Origin: Agromyces cerinus subsp. cerinus
GTDB taxonomy: Bacteria > Actinomycetota > Actinomycetes > Actinomycetales > Microbacteriaceae
Direction of reading: 5' to 3'
NCBI RefSeq assembly: GCF_900142065.1
Contig: NZ_FSRJ01000003.1
Span: 372,001 to 436,000 of the forward strand
Length of the DNA stretch: 64,000 nt
The number at the start of each line of letters is the position of its first letter. Position 1 is the first letter of the stretch. A program made the translations under genes and the position numbers. This document shows positions 16,653 to 25,412 of this stretch, in pieces. The notes below the pieces were generated by a model, which had not been told where the DNA came from, did not search any database, and saw only the letters and a program-made list of their open reading frames with translations.

Positions 16653-18276
16653 GCACGTGCGCAACGGCGGGGACGTCGTCGTCGAGACCCTCGAGGCGCT
16701 CGGCGTCTCGCACGTCTTCGGCATCCCGGGCCAGCACGCCCTCGGACTCTTCGATGCGATCCGGCGCAGCGACCTCGAGTTCGTGAGCTCGCGCGTCGAG
16801 AACAACTCGGCGTTCGGCGCCGACGGGTACTCGCGAGCCACCGGCGAGGTCGGCGTGCTGTTCCTCTCCACCGGACCCGGCGCGCTTACCGCGCTCGGCG
16901 CCCTGCAGGAGGCGTACGCCACGGGCGTGCCGCTGCTCGTCATCACGAGCCAGGTGCCGCGCCGCGGCCTCGGCGGCACCCGCAAGGGCCTGCTGCACCA
17001 GCTCGACGACCAGCAGCGCAGCGCGCAGAACGTGACGAAGAGCACGGCCGTCGTCCGCGAGGCCGCGCACATCCCCTCGGCGCTCGCCGATGCATGGGCC
17101 CTCGCCCAGGCGGCTCCGGCCGGTCCCACCTGGGTCGAGATCCCCGAGGACGTGCTGCTCGAACCGACGCACGTCCCGCCCGTCCGCTCGGCGGTCACCT
17201 CGATCGCCGAGCGGATGCCGCGGGCCGAACTCATCGACGAGGCGGCCGCGCTCCTCGCGGCAGCGCGCATGCCCGTGATCCTCGCGGGCGGCGGGGTGCG
17301 CCGCTCCGAGGGCGGCCGTGCTGCGCTGCGCCGTCTCGCCGAGGCGCTCGACGCCCCGGTCGTCTCGACCGTCGGCGGCAAGGGCGCCATCGCCTTCGAT
17401 CACCCGCTCTCCGCGGCATCCTGGATCGAGGACCGCCACACGACCGCGCTCCTCGAGGAGGCCGACGTGCTGCTCGCCGTCGGCACCTCGATCGGCGAGG
17501 TCACGAGCAACTACTTCACGTTCGCGCCGCGCGGCCGGCTCATCCAGGTCGACGCCGAGCCGCGCGTGCTCGAGTCCAACTACCCGGGCCTCGGCGTCCA
17601 CGCCGACGCCGCGCTCGCACTCTCGGCCATCGCCGATCGGTTGCCGGCCAGGCCTGCGGATGCCCCGGCGCGCGGCGCCGACGTCGCCGCCCGTCTCCGG
17701 GTCGACGTCGAGGCGCGTCTCGCCGCACAGGACCTCGGCCCCGAGCTCTCGCTCATGGCCGACCTGCGGGCAGCGGTGCCCACCGACGCCCACACCTTCT
17801 GGGACATGACGATCGCCGGCTACTGGGCGTGGTCGGCATGGGACCCGAAGCAGGGCGAGTTCCACTCCGCGCAGGGATCGGGCGGCCTCGGCTTCGCGTT
17901 CCCGGCGGCGCTCGCGGCGTCGATCGGCTCCGGTCGTCGCACGCTCGCGGTCTCGGGCGACGGCGGGGCGATGTACTCCATCGCCGAACTCGCCACCGCC
18001 CGCCAGCACGACGCTGACGTGACCTGGCTCATCGTCGACGACGGAGGCTACGGCATCCTCCGCGAGTACATGACGGAGGAGTTCGGACAGGCCACCGCCA
18101 CCGAGCTCGCCCGCCCCGACTTCGCGGCCCTCGCACGCTCATTCGGCGTGACGGCCCACGAGTCGACCCTCGAAGACGTGGGCGCGACCGTCGCCCGCAC
18201 CTTCGACGAGCCCGGCCCCGCCGTCGTGGTCGTGCCCGCCCTGTTGCGCATGTTCGCGGCGACGCACCTGCACTGA
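16645..18276 (+). CDS. TPP-dependent enzyme, acetolactate-synthase-like; candidate 2-ketoarginine decarboxylase
   Basis: A 543-residue thiamine-diphosphate enzyme with the three expected domains. The catalytic Glu52 lies in [16 protein letters not shown] and the TPP/Mg motif begins GDG at 438-440, ending in DDGGYG. It is shorter than true acetolactate synthase large subunits (about 570-600), has no small-subunit gene beside it, and sits in an operon with a ureohydrolase. In Pseudomonas the arginine transaminase pathway uses AruI, a protein of this family, to decarboxylate 2-ketoarginine to 4-guanidinobutyraldehyde, which is then oxidised and hydrolysed by a ureohydrolase. That role is my inference from context. 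Alternatives are another 2-keto acid decarboxylase or a carboligase. The start overlaps the previous gene. Confidence 0.78.
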   Translation: MSEHVRNGGDVVVETLEALGVSHVFGIPGQHALGLFDAIRRSDLEFVSSRVENNSAFGADGYSRATGEVGVLFLSTGPGALTALGALQEAYATGVPLLVITSQVPRRGLGGTRKGLLHQLDDQQRSAQNVTKSTAVVREAAHIPSALADAWALAQAAPAGPTWVEIPEDVLLEPTHVPPVRSAVTSIAERMPRAELIDEAAALLAAARMPVILAGGGVRRSEGGRAALRRLAEALDAPVVSTVGGKGAIAFDHPLSAASWIEDRHTTALLEEADVLLAVGTSIGEVTSNYFTFAPRGRLIQVDAEPRVLESNYPGLGVHADAALALSAIADRLPARPADAPARGADVAARLRVDVEARLAAQDLGPELSLMADLRAAVPTDAHTFWDMTIAGYWAWSAWDPKQGEFHSAQGSGGLGFAFPAALAASIGSGRRTLAVSGDGGAMYSIAELATARQHDADVTWLIVDDGGYGILREYMTEEFGQATATELARPDFAALARSFGVTAHESTLEDVGATVARTFDEPGPAVVVVPALLRMFAATHLH

Positions 18277-18367
18277 CGGTTCCCGGATGGCCCGGCGCCC
18301 GCCCGCGGCATCCGACTGATCCACCCGACCCAATACCCGATCGAACCCCGACGCAAAGGATCCAACG

Positions 18368-19948
18368 ATGGATATCGCGATCATCATCATCTACCTGGGA
18401 GCGATGCTGCTCTTCGGCTGGTGGGGCAAGAGCCGCACCAAGAACTCGGCCGACTTCCTCGTCGCCGGCCGCCGCCTCGGCCCCGGCCTCTACACCGGCA
18501 CCATGGCCGCGGTCGTGCTCGGCGGTGCGTCCACCGTCGGCGGCGTGGGCCTCGGCTACAAGTACGGCATCTCGGGCATGTGGCTCGTCGTCTCGATCGC
18601 CGTGGGCCTCTTCCTCCTCAGCATCCTGTTCGCCTCGCGAATCCAGAAGCTGAAGGTCTACACCGTCGCCCAGATGCTGAAGCTCCGCTACGGCATGAAC
18701 GCCACGAGCTCCTCGGGCATCGTGATGATGGCGTACACGCTCATGCTCTCGGTGACCTCGACCATCGCCTACGCGACGATCTTCAACGTGCTCTTCGGCA
18801 CCGACCGCACGATCTCGGTCATCATCGGCGGCGGCATCGTCATGCTGTACTCCTCGATCGGCGGCATGTGGTCGATCACGCTCACCGACATGGTGCAGTT
18901 CGTGCTGAAGACGATCGGCGTGTTCTTCCTGCTCCTGCCGTTCGCGTGGGCGAACGCGGGCGGATACGAGGGCATCGTCGACCGGCTCGGCGCCGCCGCA
19001 TTCGACCTCGGCGCGATCGGCGTCGACACGATCATCACCTTCTTCGTGATCTACACCTTCGGCATGCTGATCGGCCAGGACATCTGGCAGCGCGTGTTCA
19101 CCGCGCGCTCGCCGAAGGTCGCCAAGTGGGGCGGCACGGCTGCGGCGGTGTACTGCCTGCTCTACGGCGTCGCCGGTGCCGTCATCGGCATGTCGGCCGC
19201 GGCGTTCCTGCCGGGCATCGAGGCGAGCGACGACGTGTACGCCGCGATCACGCAGCAGATCCTGCCGGTGGGCCTCAGCGGCATCGTGCTCGCGGCGGCT
19301 GTCGCGGCGATGATGTCGACCGCCTCGGGCGCGCTCATCGCGACCGCGACCGTGGCGCGCGCCGATGTCATGCCGCTCGTCAAGCGGCTCTTCGGTCGCA
19401 GCGCAGCGGATGCCGCGGCCAACGCGAACCCCGAGCACGACGTGCGCTCGAACCGCCTGTACGTGATGGTGCTCGGCATCGCCGTGATCATCGTGGCGGC
19501 CCTGCTGAACGACGTGGTCGCGGCGCTCACCGTCGCCTACGACATCCTCGTCGGCGGCCTGCTCGTGGCGATCCTCGGCGGATTCGTGTGGAAGCGCGCC
19601 ACCGGCGCCGGCGCCCTCTGGTCGATGGGCGTGGGAACGGTCGTCACCCTCGGCACGATGGCGATCATGGGCAACGTGCTCGCGAACGAGCCGATCTACT
19701 TCGGCCTCGGTGCGAGCCTGCTGGTCTACATCGTGGTCAGTCTGCTCACGCCGAAGACCCCGGCCTCGGTGCTGAAGATCTGGAACGACCGCCTCGCCGG
19801 CCGTTACGAGGACGAAGCGGCCGACGCCCACACCCACACCGACGCCGACACCGCGACCGCGACGGATGCCGCCGCGACGGATGCCGCAGCGACGGATGCT
19901 GCGGCGCCCGTCGCCGGGTCGGTCGCGACCCGACCCGCGGCCGAGTAG
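18368..19948 (+). CDS. Sodium:solute symporter (SSS family)
   Basis: A 526-residue Na+-coupled importer with about 13 membrane helices. The N-terminus reads AIIIIYLGAMLLFGWWGKSR and is followed by NSADFLVAGRRLGPGL, a typical SSS loop. AAAGGA at 18355-18360 precedes ATG 18368. As third gene of the operon it probably brings in the guanidino compound or related amino acid that the two enzymes degrade. The last 50 residues form a soluble tail with HTHTD and three repeats of ATDAA encoded by near-identical 15-base units; such a tail is not part of the SSS fold. Confidence 0.87.
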   Translation: MDIAIIIIYLGAMLLFGWWGKSRTKNSADFLVAGRRLGPGLYTGTMAAVVLGGASTVGGVGLGYKYGISGMWLVVSIAVGLFLLSILFASRIQKLKVYTVAQMLKLRYGMNATSSSGIVMMAYTLMLSVTSTIAYATIFNVLFGTDRTISVIIGGGIVMLYSSIGGMWSITLTDMVQFVLKTIGVFFLLLPFAWANAGGYEGIVDRLGAAAFDLGAIGVDTIITFFVIYTFGMLIGQDIWQRVFTARSPKVAKWGGTAAAVYCLLYGVAGAVIGMSAAAFLPGIEASDDVYAAITQQILPVGLSGIVLAAAVAAMMSTASGALIATATVARADVMPLVKRLFGRSAADAAANANPEHDVRSNRLYVMVLGIAVIIVAALLNDVVAALTVAYDILVGGLLVAILGGFVWKRATGAGALWSMGVGTVVTLGTMAIMGNVLANEPIYFGLGASLLVYIVVSLLTPKTPASVLKIWNDRLAGRYEDEAADAHTHTDADTATATDAAATDAAATDAAAPVAGSVATRPAAE

Positions 19949-19958
19949 GCGCGCACGG

Positions 19959-19980
19959 CGGCGGGGCTTCGGCCCCGCCG
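19959..19980 (+). terminator. GC stem with TTCG tetraloop after the symporter gene
   Basis: CGGCGGGGC-TTCG-GCCCCGCCG is a perfect 9-bp stem closed by a very stable UUCG loop, starting 10 bases after the symporter stop. It is a good intrinsic terminator candidate for the three-gene operon although no U-tract follows. Confidence 0.75.
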
Positions 19981-19981
19981 C

Positions 19982-20057
19982 TCGAGTGGGCCGCGAGGAG
20001 GCCGTATCGAGATCTCGTGGGGGCGGACTCGGTACGGCATCCCCGCGGCCCACTTGA
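19982..20057. other. Long nested stem-loop of unknown function
   Basis: TCGAGTGGGCCGCG (19982-19995) pairs with CGCGGCCCACTTGA (20044-20057) over 14 positions with one G-T pair. Inside, GCCGTA (20001-20006) pairs with TACGGC (20033-20038), and the loop contains the palindrome CGAGATCTCG (20008-20017). The structure lies after an already good terminator and about 30 bases before the 117-bp tandem array. It could be a small RNA, the end of a degenerate mobile element, or a second terminator. No reading frame is convincing here. Confidence 0.55.
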
Positions 20058-20087
20058 TTCCCATCTCCGTCTTTCTCGTCTCTCGGG

Positions 20088-20595
20088 TATGCCAGTTCCC
20101 CCTCAGCGCCTGCATGGATGTCGCCATGCTCGACGAGCGCGGCCATGTACTGACGACCCCTGATCTGATCTGGAACGCTCGCGCTTTCGGATCGCTCACT
20201 CTCGTATGCCAGTTCCCCCTCAGCGCCTGCATGGATGTCGCCATGATCGACGAGCGCGGCCATGTACTGACGACCCTTGATCTGATCTGGAACGCTCGCG
20301 CTTTCGGATCGCTCACTCTCGTATGCCAGTTCCCCCTCAGCGCCTGCATGGATGTCGCCATGATCGACGAGCGCGGCCATGTACTGACGACCCTTGATCT
20401 GATCTGGAACGCTCGCGCTTTCGGATCGCTCACTCTCGTATGCCAGTTCCTCCTCAGCGCCTGCATGGATGTCGCCATGATCGACGAGCGCGGCCATGTA
20501 CTGACGACCCTTGATCTGATCTGGAACGGTCGCGCTTTCGGATCGCTCACTCTCGTATGCCAGTTCCCCCTCAGCGATGAGGGGGAACTGGCATA
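20088..20595. repeat. Four-unit 117-bp tandem array with 18-bp inverted ends
   Basis: Units start at 20088, 20205, 20322 and 20439, each exactly 117 bp, with a partial fifth from 20556. Units 2 and 3 are identical; units 1 and 4 each differ at two or three positions. Each unit begins TATGCCAGTTCCCC, and the array ends with the exact reverse complement of its first 18 bases, so the whole 508-bp block is flanked by perfect inverted repeats that start and end in TA. Base composition is about 60% G+C by my count, below the roughly 70% around it. Since 117 is 39 codons, three of six frames stay open (a plus frame from about 20054 and two minus frames), giving 39-residue repeats, but none has a ribosome site or actinobacterial codon bias. 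I call it a repeat element, not a gene. Confidence 0.9.
20556..20595. repeat. Perfect 18-bp hairpin closing the tandem array
   Basis: TATGCCAGTTCCCCCTCA (20556-20573), loop GCGA, and the exact complement at 20578-20595. The left arm is the start of a truncated fifth unit, so the array appears to have been cut and joined to an inverted copy of its own first 18 bases. Confidence 0.9.
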
Positions 20596-20634
20596 TCTGA
20601 TTGGAGCGTGACAGGGGTCGCAGGGGACGTGGCG

Positions 20635-20694
20635 GAGGGGCGGCGCGGCCAGCGGCGGCGGTGCGAGGGGCGGCGTGGCCAGCGGCGGCGTGGT
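20635..20694 (+). repeat. Two copies of a 30-bp GC-rich direct repeat
   Basis: GAGGGGCGGCG-type units start at 20635 and 20665 with a few differences, and a partial third follows to about 20700. The stretch 20596-20724 holds no gene that I can support; it lies between the tandem array and the end of the ArsR gene. Confidence 0.6.
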
Positions 20695-20724
20695 CAGCGT
20701 GAGTGGCCGTGCTCTCGGTCGAGA

Positions 20725-21165
20725 TCAGTCGACATCCTCAGCCGAAGGCGGGTCGTCGTGCCAGCCGTGCCGGCGGCCGCGCTGCCCGCGACGGCCGGCG
20801 CGGTGGGCGTGCGGTTCACGCGCCCGAGGCGTCGGCCGCGCGGGAAACTGCGGGGCGCGACGAACGCCGGTGCCGTAGCGCTGCTCCCAGAGGGTGAAGA
20901 GCTCGCCCACGGCGTCATCGAGGCGTTCGAGGTACTCGCCGTTCACGACGTAGAGCCGTGACTGCGGCAGGCCCCGGTCGGGTGCGACGCTGACGACGTC
21001 CTCGTCTCGCAGGATCCGCAGATGATGGGACACGGCCGAGCGGGAGATCGAGAACTCCAGCGCGATGACGTCGTTCAGGATGCCAACCGGGTGCTCGCCG
21101 ACGGCGAGCACTTCGATGATCCTCCGGCGTACCGGCTCGGCGACGATCTCGAACGGATGCATCAT
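20725..21165 (-). CDS. ArsR-family winged-helix regulator
   Basis: A 146-residue small regulator. The HTH core is SISRSAVSHHLRILRDEDVVSV (cut across residues 40-60), followed by a wing ending SRLYVVNGEYL. The CVC metal-binding motif of arsenic sensors is absent, so it is not an evident metal sensor. The last 45 residues are Arg/His/Pro-rich and disordered. ATG 21165 and 21162 are adjacent alternatives. It lies 91 bases downstream of a LysE-type exporter gene on the same strand. Confidence 0.84.
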   Translation of the reverse strand: MMHPFEIVAEPVRRRIIEVLAVGEHPVGILNDVIALEFSISRSAVSHHLRILRDEDVVSVAPDRGLPQSRLYVVNGEYLERLDDAVGELFTLWEQRYGTGVRRAPQFPARPTPRAREPHAHRAGRRGQRGRRHGWHDDPPSAEDVD

Positions 21166-21256
21166 CGCGGCAGCGTACCGAGCGGAAGGCGCGCGGCGAC
21201 GTCCCTGTCCACAGGTGCGTCACGTCAGGCGCCGGTGGCGGACGCGACGAGCAGGC

Positions 21257-21886
21257 TCAGTGCTTGTTGCCGCTGAGCGCGAGCACCCCGCCGAGGCCGA
21301 TCATCATCACGCCGCCGGTGGCGGAGAGGTGCTCGAGCCGCTTGGGGGAGCGGGCGAACCATCCGCGCGCGGCGCTCGCAGCGAGTGCCCACACCGAGTC
21401 GCAGAGCAGGGCGAGCACGATGAACACGACGCCGAGCTCGAAGAGCTGCAACGGGATCGACCCCGCCGAGAACGACACGAACTGCGGCAGCACGGCGACG
21501 AAGAACGCGATCGTCTTGGGGTTCGTGACGCCGACGACGAACCCCTCGCCGAGCTGACGCCAGTGCGAACGCGGCGCGGCCTTGCGATCGACGGATGCCG
21601 CGGCATCCGCTCGGTGCCTGATGGCCTGCACCCCGAGGTAGACGAGGTAGGCCGCGCCCGCGAACTTGATGATCGTGAAGAGCACGACCGACTGGGCGAC
21701 GATCGCGCCGACGCCGAGCGCGACGGCGGCGACGAGCGGCACCATGCCGAGTGCGTTGCCGACCACGCTGAGGAGCCCGCCCAGCCGCCCGAGCGCGAGC
21801 GAACGCCCGATCACGAACAGCACGCTCGGGCCGGGGATCACGATGAGCACGACCGATGCGACGACGAACGCCCAGAGGTTCTCCAT
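21257..21886 (-). CDS. LysE/RhtB-family amino-acid exporter
   Basis: A 209-residue protein with six membrane helices. The N-terminal VVLIVIPGPSVLFVIGRSLA motif and the central GVTNPKTIAFFVAVLPQF motif are diagnostic of the LysE/RhtB family, which exports basic amino acids, homoserine or threonine. I use ATG 21886, with a GGAG site nine bases upstream; ATG 21895 adds three residues. In a window rich in arginine and amine catabolism an export valve for a basic amino acid would make sense, but the substrate is not shown by sequence. Confidence 0.86.
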   Translation of the reverse strand: MENLWAFVVASVVLIVIPGPSVLFVIGRSLALGRLGGLLSVVGNALGMVPLVAAVALGVGAIVAQSVVLFTIIKFAGAAYLVYLGVQAIRHRADAAASVDRKAAPRSHWRQLGEGFVVGVTNPKTIAFFVAVLPQFVSFSAGSIPLQLFELGVVFIVLALLCDSVWALAASAARGWFARSPKRLEHLSATGGVMMIGLGGVLALSGNKH

Positions 21887-21971
21887 GGGGACCATCTCCG
21901 CATGCTACCTGCACGCGCAGGTACGCGTTCCCCGAGCCCGGAACCCACGCGATGCCGATACGGTGGCACTC

Positions 21972-23096
21972 GTGAGCGACCACATCTCCGCGAGCGTCGC
22001 CGACGGTGTCGGCCACGTCACGCTCGACCGTCCGCAGGCGTTGAACGCCCTGAGCTACGAGATGATCGTCGAGCTCACCGCGATCTTCGAGCTCTGGCGG
22101 AACGACTCCGAGGTCGGCGTCGTCGTGCTCGACGGTGCGGGGGAGCGCGGCTTCTGCGCGGGCGGCGACATCCGCGAGCTCTACACGTACGCCTCGAACG
22201 ACGACCATGCCGAGGCCCGGCAGTTCTTCCGCGAGGAGTACCGGCTCGACGCGATGATCGCGCGGTACCCGAAGCCCGTCGTCGCGATCATGGACGGCAT
22301 CACCATGGGCGGCGGTATCGGCCTCGCCGGCCACGCCTCGATCCGCATCGTCACCGAGCGCTCGCGCATCGCGATGCCCGAGACCCGCATCGGCTTCACT
22401 CCGGATGTCGGCGGCAGCTGGCTGCTCGCGAAGGCGCCGGGCGAGCTCGGCGTGCACCTCGCGCTGAACTCCCGCACGATGGACGCGGCCGACGCGATGC
22501 ACGTCGGCTTCGCCGACTCGTTCGTGCCCTCCGAGCGGCTGCCGCACGTCATCCAGGCGCTCGCCGAGCGGGCCGACCCCGGCAGTCCCGCCGAGATCGT
22601 CATGCTCTTCGACGAGACACCGGGGCCGTCGGCGCTCGCCCTCGCCCGCGACTGGGTCGACGCCTGCTACTCGGCGCCGACCGTCGCCGAGATCATCGAG
22701 CGTCTGCGCGCCTTCAGCGAAGGCCGAGCGACCGCGTCCGCAGCGAGCGGCACGTCGAGCGCGTTCCCGCAGCATCCGCTCGACCCCGGCGCGACCGCCT
22801 ACGCGGCGGCGGCCGCCGACGAGCTCGAGACCCTCTCGCCGACCGCGCTCACGGTGACGCTCGAAGCGGTGCGCCGTGCTCGCACGCTGCCGAGCCTCGA
22901 AGCCGCCCTCGAGCAGGAGTTCCGTCTCGTCTCGTGGTTCATCGAGCAGCACGACCTGCGCGAGGGCATCCGGGCGCAGGTCATCGACAAGGACCGCAAC
23001 CCGCGCTGGAACCCGTCGACCCTCGCCGAGGTCGATCCCGGCCTCCCGGCCCGGGTGATCGACGACGCACGCTTCGAACCGGTCTGGCCCGCGTAG
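21972..23096 (+). CDS. 3-hydroxyisobutyryl-CoA hydrolase (enoyl-CoA hydratase/isomerase family)
   Basis: A 374-residue crotonase-fold enzyme of the HIBCH branch, longer than enoyl-CoA hydratases (about 260). The oxyanion-hole segment is GFCAGGDIREL near residue 60 and the active-site region MPETRIGFTPDVGGSWLL carries the Glu and Asp typical of HIBCH. It cleaves 3-hydroxyisobutyryl-CoA in valine breakdown. GTG 21972 is chosen because TACGGT at 21959-21964 ends seven bases before it (leaderless); GTG 21963 is also in frame. The methylcitrate cluster that follows would consume the propionyl-CoA this pathway ends in. Confidence 0.84.
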   Translation: MSDHISASVADGVGHVTLDRPQALNALSYEMIVELTAIFELWRNDSEVGVVVLDGAGERGFCAGGDIRELYTYASNDDHAEARQFFREEYRLDAMIARYPKPVVAIMDGITMGGGIGLAGHASIRIVTERSRIAMPETRIGFTPDVGGSWLLAKAPGELGVHLALNSRTMDAADAMHVGFADSFVPSERLPHVIQALAERADPGSPAEIVMLFDETPGPSALALARDWVDACYSAPTVAEIIERLRAFSEGRATASAASGTSSAFPQHPLDPGATAYAAAAADELETLSPTALTVTLEAVRRARTLPSLEAALEQEFRLVSWFIEQHDLREGIRAQVIDKDRNPRWNPSTLAEVDPGLPARVIDDARFEPVWPA

Positions 23097-23100
23097 CGTT

Positions 23101-23160
23101 TGTATACACCAAGCGCAAACTGAGCGAGAGTTTGCATCGCACCCTGCCGCAGCGTATACA
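23101..23160 (+). promoter_or_regulatory. Promoter and GntR operators of the methylcitrate cluster
   Basis: TTGCAT (23132-23137) and TATACA (23155-23160) are 17 bases apart and form a good promoter. Palindromes TGTATACA (23101-23108) and GTATAC (23154-23159, overlapping the -10 box) look like paired sites for the FadR-type GntR protein encoded next. Between them GCAAACT and AGTTTGC (23115-23121, 23129-23135) form a further 7-bp inverted repeat reaching the -35 box. Confidence 0.65.
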
Positions 23161-23179
23161 TAAGTGGGGAGGGTTGCAC

Positions 23180-23845
23180 ATGAGAGCCAGCGAACGCGCG
23201 TATCGGGAGCTCCGCGAGGAGATCCTCGACGGCGTGCTCGCACCGGGCACCGCGCTCGCCGAGGTCGAACAGGCGAACCGGCTCGGCGTCTCCCGCACCC
23301 CGGTGCGCGAGGCCCTCGCCCGCCTCGAGGCCGACGGTCTCGCGACCGCAGCCTCCGCCCGGGTGCTGCAGGTGAGCGAGCTCTCGCCCGCGAGCATCAT
23401 CGCGCTCTACGAACTGCGCGAGGCGCTCGAGGAGCAGGCGGCCCGGCTCGCGGCGACCCGGCGCGACCCGGCGCGGTTCACCGGGCTCCATGACCGGCTC
23501 GCCGCAGCGCCCGAGCTGCTCGACGGCGGCGACGACGGCCTGCGCGCCTACTACGACACCGTCGACGCGCTCGACGAGGAGATCGACGCGGCGACCGCCA
23601 ACCCGATGCTCGTCGCGGCGCTCCGCAGCGCGCGCCTGCACTCCGCCCGGGTGCGGCGGCTCGCCCGTCACAATCCCGTGCGGCTCCGCGCCGCGGCATC
23701 CGAGCACCTCCTGATCGTCGAGGCGATCATCGCCGGCGACGCCTCGCTCGCCGCCCACGCCAGCCACGTGCACCTGCACATGAGTCTTCGTCACGCACTC
23801 GCATCCATCGAGTCTCGTCAGCCCGACGGGCACCGCGTAGCCTGA
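23180..23845 (+). CDS. GntR-family (FadR/FCD-type) regulator of propionate catabolism
   Basis: A 221-residue regulator with an N-terminal winged helix ([20 protein letters not shown], then [21 protein letters not shown]) and a C-terminal all-helical FCD ligand domain. ATG 23180 has GGGGAGGG at 23166-23173. It is followed after 31 bases by prpD, so it is the first gene of the methylcitrate operon and probably regulates its own promoter through GTATAC sites. Confidence 0.88.
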   Translation: MRASERAYRELREEILDGVLAPGTALAEVEQANRLGVSRTPVREALARLEADGLATAASARVLQVSELSPASIIALYELREALEEQAARLAATRRDPARFTGLHDRLAAAPELLDGGDDGLRAYYDTVDALDEEIDAATANPMLVAALRSARLHSARVRRLARHNPVRLRAAASEHLLIVEAIIAGDASLAAHASHVHLHMSLRHALASIESRQPDGHRVA

Positions 23846-23876
23846 CCGATGGAACCGTTCTGAAAGGGCCGCCAAC

Positions 23877-25412
23877 ATGCACCTCCACCACCTCCGCACG
23901 CACCGCAGCGACGAGAACCTCGCCCGCGAGGGCCAGCTCGCCTGGAAGCTCGCGAGCGTCGCGACCGACCCGGTCGAGCTCGACGACGACGTCGTCGACA
24001 TGGTGGTGAACCGCGTGATCGACAACGCGGCCGTCGCGGCCGCCTCGATCGCCCGCGGTCCCGTCGTCTCGGCGCGCAGCCAGGCGCTCGCGCACCCGGT
24101 CTCGATCGGCGGAGACGGCGCCACGGTCTTCGGCGCGGATGCCGCGCGCCGCACCTCGCCCGAGTGGGCCGCGTGGGCCAACGGAGTCGCCGTGCGCGAA
24201 CTCGACTTCCACGACACCTTCCTCGCGGCCGAGTACTCGCACCCCGGCGACAACATCCCGCCGATCGTCGCCGTCGCCCAGCACCTCGCCGCGAACCGCG
24301 GCCTCACCGGTCGCGACGTCGTGCGCGGCATCGCGACGGGCTACGAGATCCAGATCGACCTCGTGAAGGCGATCTCGCTCCACAAGCACAAGATCGACCA
24401 CGTCGCCCACCTCGGCCCCTCGGCCGCAGCCGGCATCGGCACTCTGCTCGGCCTCGATCAGGAGACGATCTTCCAGGCCATCGGCCAGGCCCTGCACACG
24501 ACCACGGCCACCCGGCAGTCCCGCAAGGGCGAGATCTCGACGTGGAAGGCGCACGCCCCCGCGTTCGCCGGCAAGATGGCCGTCGAGGCGGTCGACCGGG
24601 CGATGCGCGGCCAGACGAGCCCCGTGCCGATCTACGAGGGCGAAGACGGCGTCATCGCGTGGCTCCTCGACGGGCCGGATGCCTCGTACGAGGTGCCGCT
24701 GCCCGAGGTGGGGGAGGCCAAGCGCGCCATCCTCGACTCGTACACGAAGGAGCACTCGGCCGAGTACCAGGCGCAGGCCTGGATCGACCTCGCCCGCAAG
24801 CTGCACGACGAGTACCCGCTGATCCTCGACGCGTCGCACATCGAGTCGATCACCCTGCACACCTCGCACCACACGCACTACGTGATCGGTTCGGGTGCGA
24901 ACGACCCGCAGAAGTACGACCCGGATGCCTCGCGCGAGACGCTCGACCACTCGATTCCGTACATCTTCACCGTCGCCCTGCAGGACGGCTCGTGGGATCA
25001 CGCCGAGTCGTACTCGCCCGAGCGCGCCCACCGCCCCGACACCGTCGAGCTGTGGAAGAAGGTCACGACCGTCGAAGACGAGGAGTGGACCCGCCGCTAC
25101 CACTCGAACGACATCGCAGAGAAGGCCTTCGGAGGCCGCGTCGTCATCAAGCTCGCCGACGGCGGCGAGATCGTCGACGAGATCGCCGTGGCCGACGCCC
25201 ACCCGCTCGGCGCCCGGCCGTTCGCCCGCGAGCAGTACGTGCAGAAGTTCCGCACGCTCGCCGAGTGGGCGCTCACGCCCGACGAGATCGAGCGCTTCCT
25301 CGACGTCGCGCAGCGCCTGCCCGAGCTCGGCCCCGACGAGCTCGGCGGCCTCACCTTCAACGTGGCACCCGGCGCCCTCGTCGGTGTCGAGATCCCCGAG
25401 GGGCTGTTCTGA
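23877..25412 (+). CDS. prpD: 2-methylcitrate dehydratase PrpD (MmgE/PrpD family)
   Basis: A 511-residue MmgE/PrpD-fold enzyme that removes water from 2-methylcitrate. The characteristic segment [20 protein letters not shown] lies near residues 108-127, followed by [18 protein letters not shown]. The related cis-aconitate decarboxylases are set aside because prpB and prpC follow directly. ATG 23877 follows GAAAGGG at about 23861. The stop overlaps the prpB start by one base. Confidence 0.92.
   Translation: MHLHHLRTHRSDENLAREGQLAWKLASVATDPVELDDDVVDMVVNRVIDNAAVAAASIARGPVVSARSQALAHPVSIGGDGATVFGADAARRTSPEWAAWANGVAVRELDFHDTFLAAEYSHPGDNIPPIVAVAQHLAANRGLTGRDVVRGIATGYEIQIDLVKAISLHKHKIDHVAHLGPSAAAGIGTLLGLDQETIFQAIGQALHTTTATRQSRKGEISTWKAHAPAFAGKMAVEAVDRAMRGQTSPVPIYEGEDGVIAWLLDGPDASYEVPLPEVGEAKRAILDSYTKEHSAEYQAQAWIDLARKLHDEYPLILDASHIESITLHTSHHTHYVIGSGANDPQKYDPDASRETLDHSIPYIFTVALQDGSWDHAESYSPERAHRPDTVELWKKVTTVEDEEWTRRYHSNDIAEKAFGGRVVIKLADGGEIVDEIAVADAHPLGARPFAREQYVQKFRTLAEWALTPDEIERFLDVAQRLPELGPDELGGLTFNVAPGALVGVEIPEGLF

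Noticed and set aside
16645..18276. Acetolactate synthase of branched-chain amino-acid synthesis
   Set aside because: No ilvH/ilvN or ilvC neighbour, shorter than usual, and in an operon with a ureohydrolase and symporter.
18029..20497. A single long minus-strand gene across the symporter and repeat region
   Set aside because: It is the antisense shadow of the symporter (His/Arg/Asp-rich, no domain) joined through the open repeat frame.
20088..20595. CRISPR array
   Set aside because: Units are contiguous and almost identical with no variable spacers, the unit is far longer than a CRISPR repeat, and no cas genes are nearby.
20054..20611. Repeat protein encoded by the 117-bp array (39-residue repeats on either strand)
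   Set aside because: Openness follows from the unit being 39 codons; there is no ribosome site, no actinobacterial third-position bias, and the plus frame starts with a doubtful TTG.
20725..21165. Arsenic-responsive ArsR
   Set aside because: The metal-binding cysteine motif is missing and no arsenic resistance gene is adjacent.
23877..25412. cis-Aconitate decarboxylase
   Set aside because: Same fold, but direct linkage to prpB and prpC makes methylcitrate dehydratase much more likely.
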